From CAZUHK01 sp964620345 (GTDB lineage Bacteria; Planctomycetota; Phycisphaerae; Phycisphaerales; Zrk34), in NCBI GenBank assembly GCA_964620345.1, contig CAZUHK010000006.1, positions 1 through 48,850 on the forward strand: 48,850 bases of DNA, written 5' to 3'. Below are positions 46,234 to 48,850 of this stretch, piece after piece. A model generated the notes under the pieces. The model saw only the letters and a program-made list of their open reading frames with translations. It made no database searches and was not told the DNA's origin. The translations under genes were made by a program, and so were the position numbers. Within the stretch, counting starts at the first letter, position 1; each line of letters opens with the position of its first letter.

Positions 46234-48850
46234 ATGCGACAACATCAACGCACGACAATTCGAGCTGCCCTTGTTTCCCTGCTGATCGCGGTGGTTTTCG
46301 CGGTGCCCGCGGCGTCGCAGAACCCGCGGGCCGAGCAGGCCGACCTGCCCCAACAGCAGGCGTCGATGCTGGAGAACAACGCCGACGCCGATTCGCTGCT
46401 GAACAAGGCCGACGATTACATCGCCGATGCGCAGTACCGCGAGGCGTTGCTGCTGCTTCAGGCGGTGACCGACCGCTACGGCGACTACCTGACGCGGTCC
46501 CCCGGCGGGGTGTACCTGCCGGCGCGTCGGATCGTGGAGCGGACGATCGCCGGCTGGGCCGACGGCGCGGCAGAGGCGCTGGCGTTGTACCGGCTGACCG
46601 CCGACGCCGAGGCGCGCGGCCTGCTGGGCGGCGAGCCGACGCAGAGCACCGATGTTCGAGCGTTGCAGCAGGTGGTCGAGCGGTATTTTCTCTCGACGAT
46701 CGGCGACGACGCGGCGTTCGTGCTGGGGTGCCTGATGAACGACGCGGGCTCGTTCCGCCGGGCCGCGGCGCTGTTTGAGAAGGTGATCGATCATTACCCC
46801 GATGCATCGGTGCCGCGCGAGCAGTTGCTGCTGCGCCTGGCGATCGCGCGGGCGCGGCTGGGCGACCGGTCGGGCTTCGCCGCGGCCGGGAAGGGGTTGA
46901 AGCAGATCGACGGCGTCGGCGACGCGGCGCTGGCCGCGCTCGAGCAGCAGGCCCGGCGGCTGGAACGCCAGCCCGATGCGCACGAGCTGGCCGCCTGGCC
47001 GATGGCCTGGGGCAGCCCGCAGCGCAACGCGGTGATGCGCGGCCTGGGCGACTCGGGCATGCCGGCCGACGACGCGATGTGGGCCAAGCTCTGGCACGCC
47101 GATCAGCCGGCCGTGATCGATCAGCTCCGCCGCGGGCTCCGCGTCAGCGGCAACCAGATGCCCGTCAGCCGCAGCACCCTGGTCAACCACTGGCAGCGAC
47201 ATCGCTGGCGGCCGACCGGTCAGGCCGTCCTGGGCGACGACCGGATGTACGTGAAGATCGGCCAGACCCTGGTCTGCATCGACGTCCAAAGCGGCGAAGC
47301 GCTGTGGCACGTCCACGACAAGGCGCCCCAAGGCACGGTCAACGCCTACTGGCGGAACCACGCCTCGCGGGGCGGGGGCCCGGTCTGGCCCAGCACGCCC
47401 GAAGAGGTCGCGCTGTTCGGCGACCGCGTCGGCCGGCAGCTCACGCTCGACCGCGGCGTGGTGTACCACATCGAAGAATCGATCTCGAGTTCGAGCCGCC
47501 ACGGCAGCCGGCGGGTTGTCATCAACAATCGCTCGGTCCAGGCGCCCGATGGCAACCACCTGGTGGCCTACGACGTTCGGCGGCGGAAGGTGAACTGGCG
47601 CGTGACCGTGCCCAGCCGCACGCTGCCCCAGGAGGTGAAGGATCGCTCGCTGACCAGCACGCGCTTCGTCGCCGCGCCCCTGCCGCTGGGTGATCAACTG
47701 ATCACCTGCATCGAGGACGAGGGCGAGCTGCACCTGGTCGGCCTGGACCGGGACAGCGGCAGCGTGCTGTTCAAGCGTTTCCTGTGCTCGGCGCCCGAGG
47801 GGTACAACCCGCCGTGGGCGCCGGTGGGCCTGGCCGCGGAGGCCGGCACGGTGTACATCGCGACCGGCCGGGGCCTGCTGATCGCCGCGGATGCGAACAC
47901 CGGGCAGATCCGCTGGGCCAACCGCTACCCGCGGGTGGAACTGGACAACAGCCGCAACCGCTTCAAAGCTTACGAGTGGGCGATGACCGGCCAGCCGTGG
48001 GAAGACAACGCGGTGTTCTGCGTCGGCGGCTCGCTGGTTCTGGCCGCGGCCGACTCGTCGCAGTTGCACCTGTTCGACGCGGTCAGCGGCCAGCGGCGCA
48101 AGTCCATCACCGCCGTGGCCCGCGGCGCCACGCCGGTGCGGCAGTACGTGGTGGGCGTGCGCGGCCGGCAGATCGTGGTGGCCAACACCGAAGACCTCGC
48201 GGCCTACGACGTGACGACCGGCAAGCTGCAATGGCGCGCCCCGATCCCCGAGGCCACCGGCCGGGCCGTGCTCACCGCCGACGCGATCTTCGCCCCCCTG
48301 GCCGACGCGATCGTCCGCATCGACCCGGATACGGGCAAGTGGCAGTCCAAGACCGCCGCGAGCGATCGCATCGCCGACCCGCTGGGCAACCTCTACAGCG
48401 ATGGCGAGCACCTTGTCGCGGTCGGCCTGGACCGCGTGACGGCGCTGGGCGACGTGCAGCAGGAGCTGGCGCGGCTGGCCCCGCGGATCGACCGCGGCGA
48501 CGCCACCGCGCTCTACCAGCGTGCCAAGCTGTACGAAGACCTGGGCCGCACCGACGCCGCTCTGACCGACCTGCGCCGCGCGCTGCCCCAGCTCACCGGA
48601 GCGGTGAAAGACAGAGCGCGGCAGGCGCTGATCGCCGACCTGCTGCTCGCGGCCGAGCGGGACGACGCGGCCGCGACCAAGCTGCTCGATGAGGCGGCGA
48701 CGCTGGCCAAGGACGATTCGCAGCGCGCGATGGTCGCCTTCGCCCGTGGCGACTACTTCGCCCGCGCCGGGCAGACCGACCGGGCGATCGATCTGTACCG
48801 CGAGTACGCGCTGTCGCCCACCACGGCGCTGGTCAACGTCGATGCCCGGC
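46234..48850 (+). CDS. Giant exported TPR / PQQ-type propeller protein (3' end beyond right edge)
   Basis: Open for 872 codons to the right edge from the ATG at 46234. Signal peptide IRAALVSLLIAVVFAVPAAS. It is a paralogue of the 35690 gene in the same order: NADADSLLNKADDYIADAQ matches DADADSLMNKAARYVGDGQ there (23 of 36 positions identical over the first TPR by eye). Next RLTADAEARGLLGG, then a PQQ-type propeller from about residue 325 (CIDVQSGEALWHVHD, LVAYDVRRRKVNWRVT, AYDVTTGKLQWRAPI) and TPR helices from about residue 750 (RAKLYEDLGRTDAALTDLRR). A second propeller may lie beyond the edge. It starts nine bases after the BatA-like gene, so it belongs to the MoxR operon. Confidence 0.85.
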   Translation, partial: MRQHQRTTIRAALVSLLIAVVFAVPAASQNPRAEQADLPQQQASMLENNADADSLLNKADDYIADAQYREALLLLQAVTDRYGDYLTRSPGGVYLPARRIVERTIAGWADGAAEALALYRLTADAEARGLLGGEPTQSTDVRALQQVVERYFLSTIGDDAAFVLGCLMNDAGSFRRAAALFEKVIDHYPDASVPREQLLLRLAIARARLGDRSGFAAAGKGLKQIDGVGDAALAALEQQARRLERQPDAHELAAWPMAWGSPQRNAVMRGLGDSGMPADDAMWAKLWHADQPAVIDQLRRGLRVSGNQMPVSRSTLVNHWQRHRWRPTGQAVLGDDRMYVKIGQTLVCIDVQSGEALWHVHDKAPQGTVNAYWRNHASRGGGPVWPSTPEEVALFGDRVGRQLTLDRGVVYHIEESISSSSRHGSRRVVINNRSVQAPDGNHLVAYDVRRRKVNWRVTVPSRTLPQEVKDRSLTSTRFVAAPLPLGDQLITCIEDEGELHLVGLDRDSGSVLFKRFLCSAPEGYNPPWAPVGLAAEAGTVYIATGRGLLIAADANTGQIRWANRYPRVELDNSRNRFKAYEWAMTGQPWEDNAVFCVGGSLVLAAADSSQLHLFDAVSGQRRKSITAVARGATPVRQYVVGVRGRQIVVANTEDLAAYDVTTGKLQWRAPIPEATGRAVLTADAIFAPLADAIVRIDPDTGKWQSKTAASDRIADPLGNLYSDGEHLVAVGLDRVTALGDVQQELARLAPRIDRGDATALYQRAKLYEDLGRTDAALTDLRRALPQLTGAVKDRARQALIADLLLAAERDDAAATKLLDEAATLAKDDSQRAMVAFARGDYFARAGQTDRAIDLYREYALSPTTALVNVDAR

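Overview
The window looks like chromosomal DNA of a high-GC planctomycete, most likely of the Phycisphaerae type. This is inferred from gene content only: a MoxR / DUF58 / BatA-like von Willebrand (VWA) cluster, a PEP-CTERM exported protein, three ECF sigma factors each followed by its own anti-sigma-like gene, very long TPR plus PQQ-type propeller secreted proteins, and a SUF iron-sulfur operon. No plasmid, phage, insertion sequence, CRISPR array or rRNA is visible. One tRNA gene (Lys, CTT anticodon) is present.

Layout. 1-4.1 kb (minus): a Sel1-repeat lipoprotein running off the left edge, an ECF sigma operon (sigma, membrane anti-sigma-like protein, exported helical protein), a possible 41-residue membrane protein and a small exported protein. 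4.4-5.0 kb (plus): a membrane-anchored protein of unknown function. 5.0-12.7 kb (minus): the suf operon, ordered Rrf2 regulator, sufB, sufC, sufD, sufS and a sufE-DUF59 fusion, with a GH130 glycoside phosphorylase at its end. 12.9-20.4 kb (plus): a second ECF sigma with a zinc-finger anti-sigma, an exported protein, an RND adaptor and pump, and an NAD-dependent epimerase. 20.4-23.6 kb (minus): glpD, glpK and tRNA-Lys. 23.9-27.1 kb (minus): a polyprenyl-phosphate sugar synthase-like GT2, a GT-C membrane glycosyltransferase and an RNase Z-like hydrolase. 27.5-32.6 kb: a PEP-CTERM protein, an ExbD-VWA fusion, a GT4 glycosyltransferase and amtB with a sigma-54-like promoter. 33.1-35.6 kb (plus): a third ECF sigma operon whose three following genes share sequence modules. 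35.7 kb to the right edge (plus): two giant paralogous TPR/PQQ proteins bracketing a prenyltransferase-fold protein, MoxR, DUF58 and a BatA-like VWA protein.

Working together. The suf genes form a complete SufBCD-SufS-SufE assembly unit under an Fe-S-type Rrf2 regulator. GlpK and GlpD form a glycerol catabolic pair. The MoxR-DUF58-VWA genes probably form a chaperone/metal-binding envelope system together with the large secreted propeller proteins.

The least explained structure is (i) the sigma / anti-sigma / PDZ operon at 33.1-35.6 kb, in which the middle gene is built from one module of each neighbour, and (ii) at least six intergenic elements made of 7-, 8- or 9-base repeats, most with an inverted second arm. 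Two of these, about 27 kb apart, share the same 11-mer exactly across the stop codon of the upstream gene. An orphan perfect terminator at 32.95 kb suggests an unannotated transcript.
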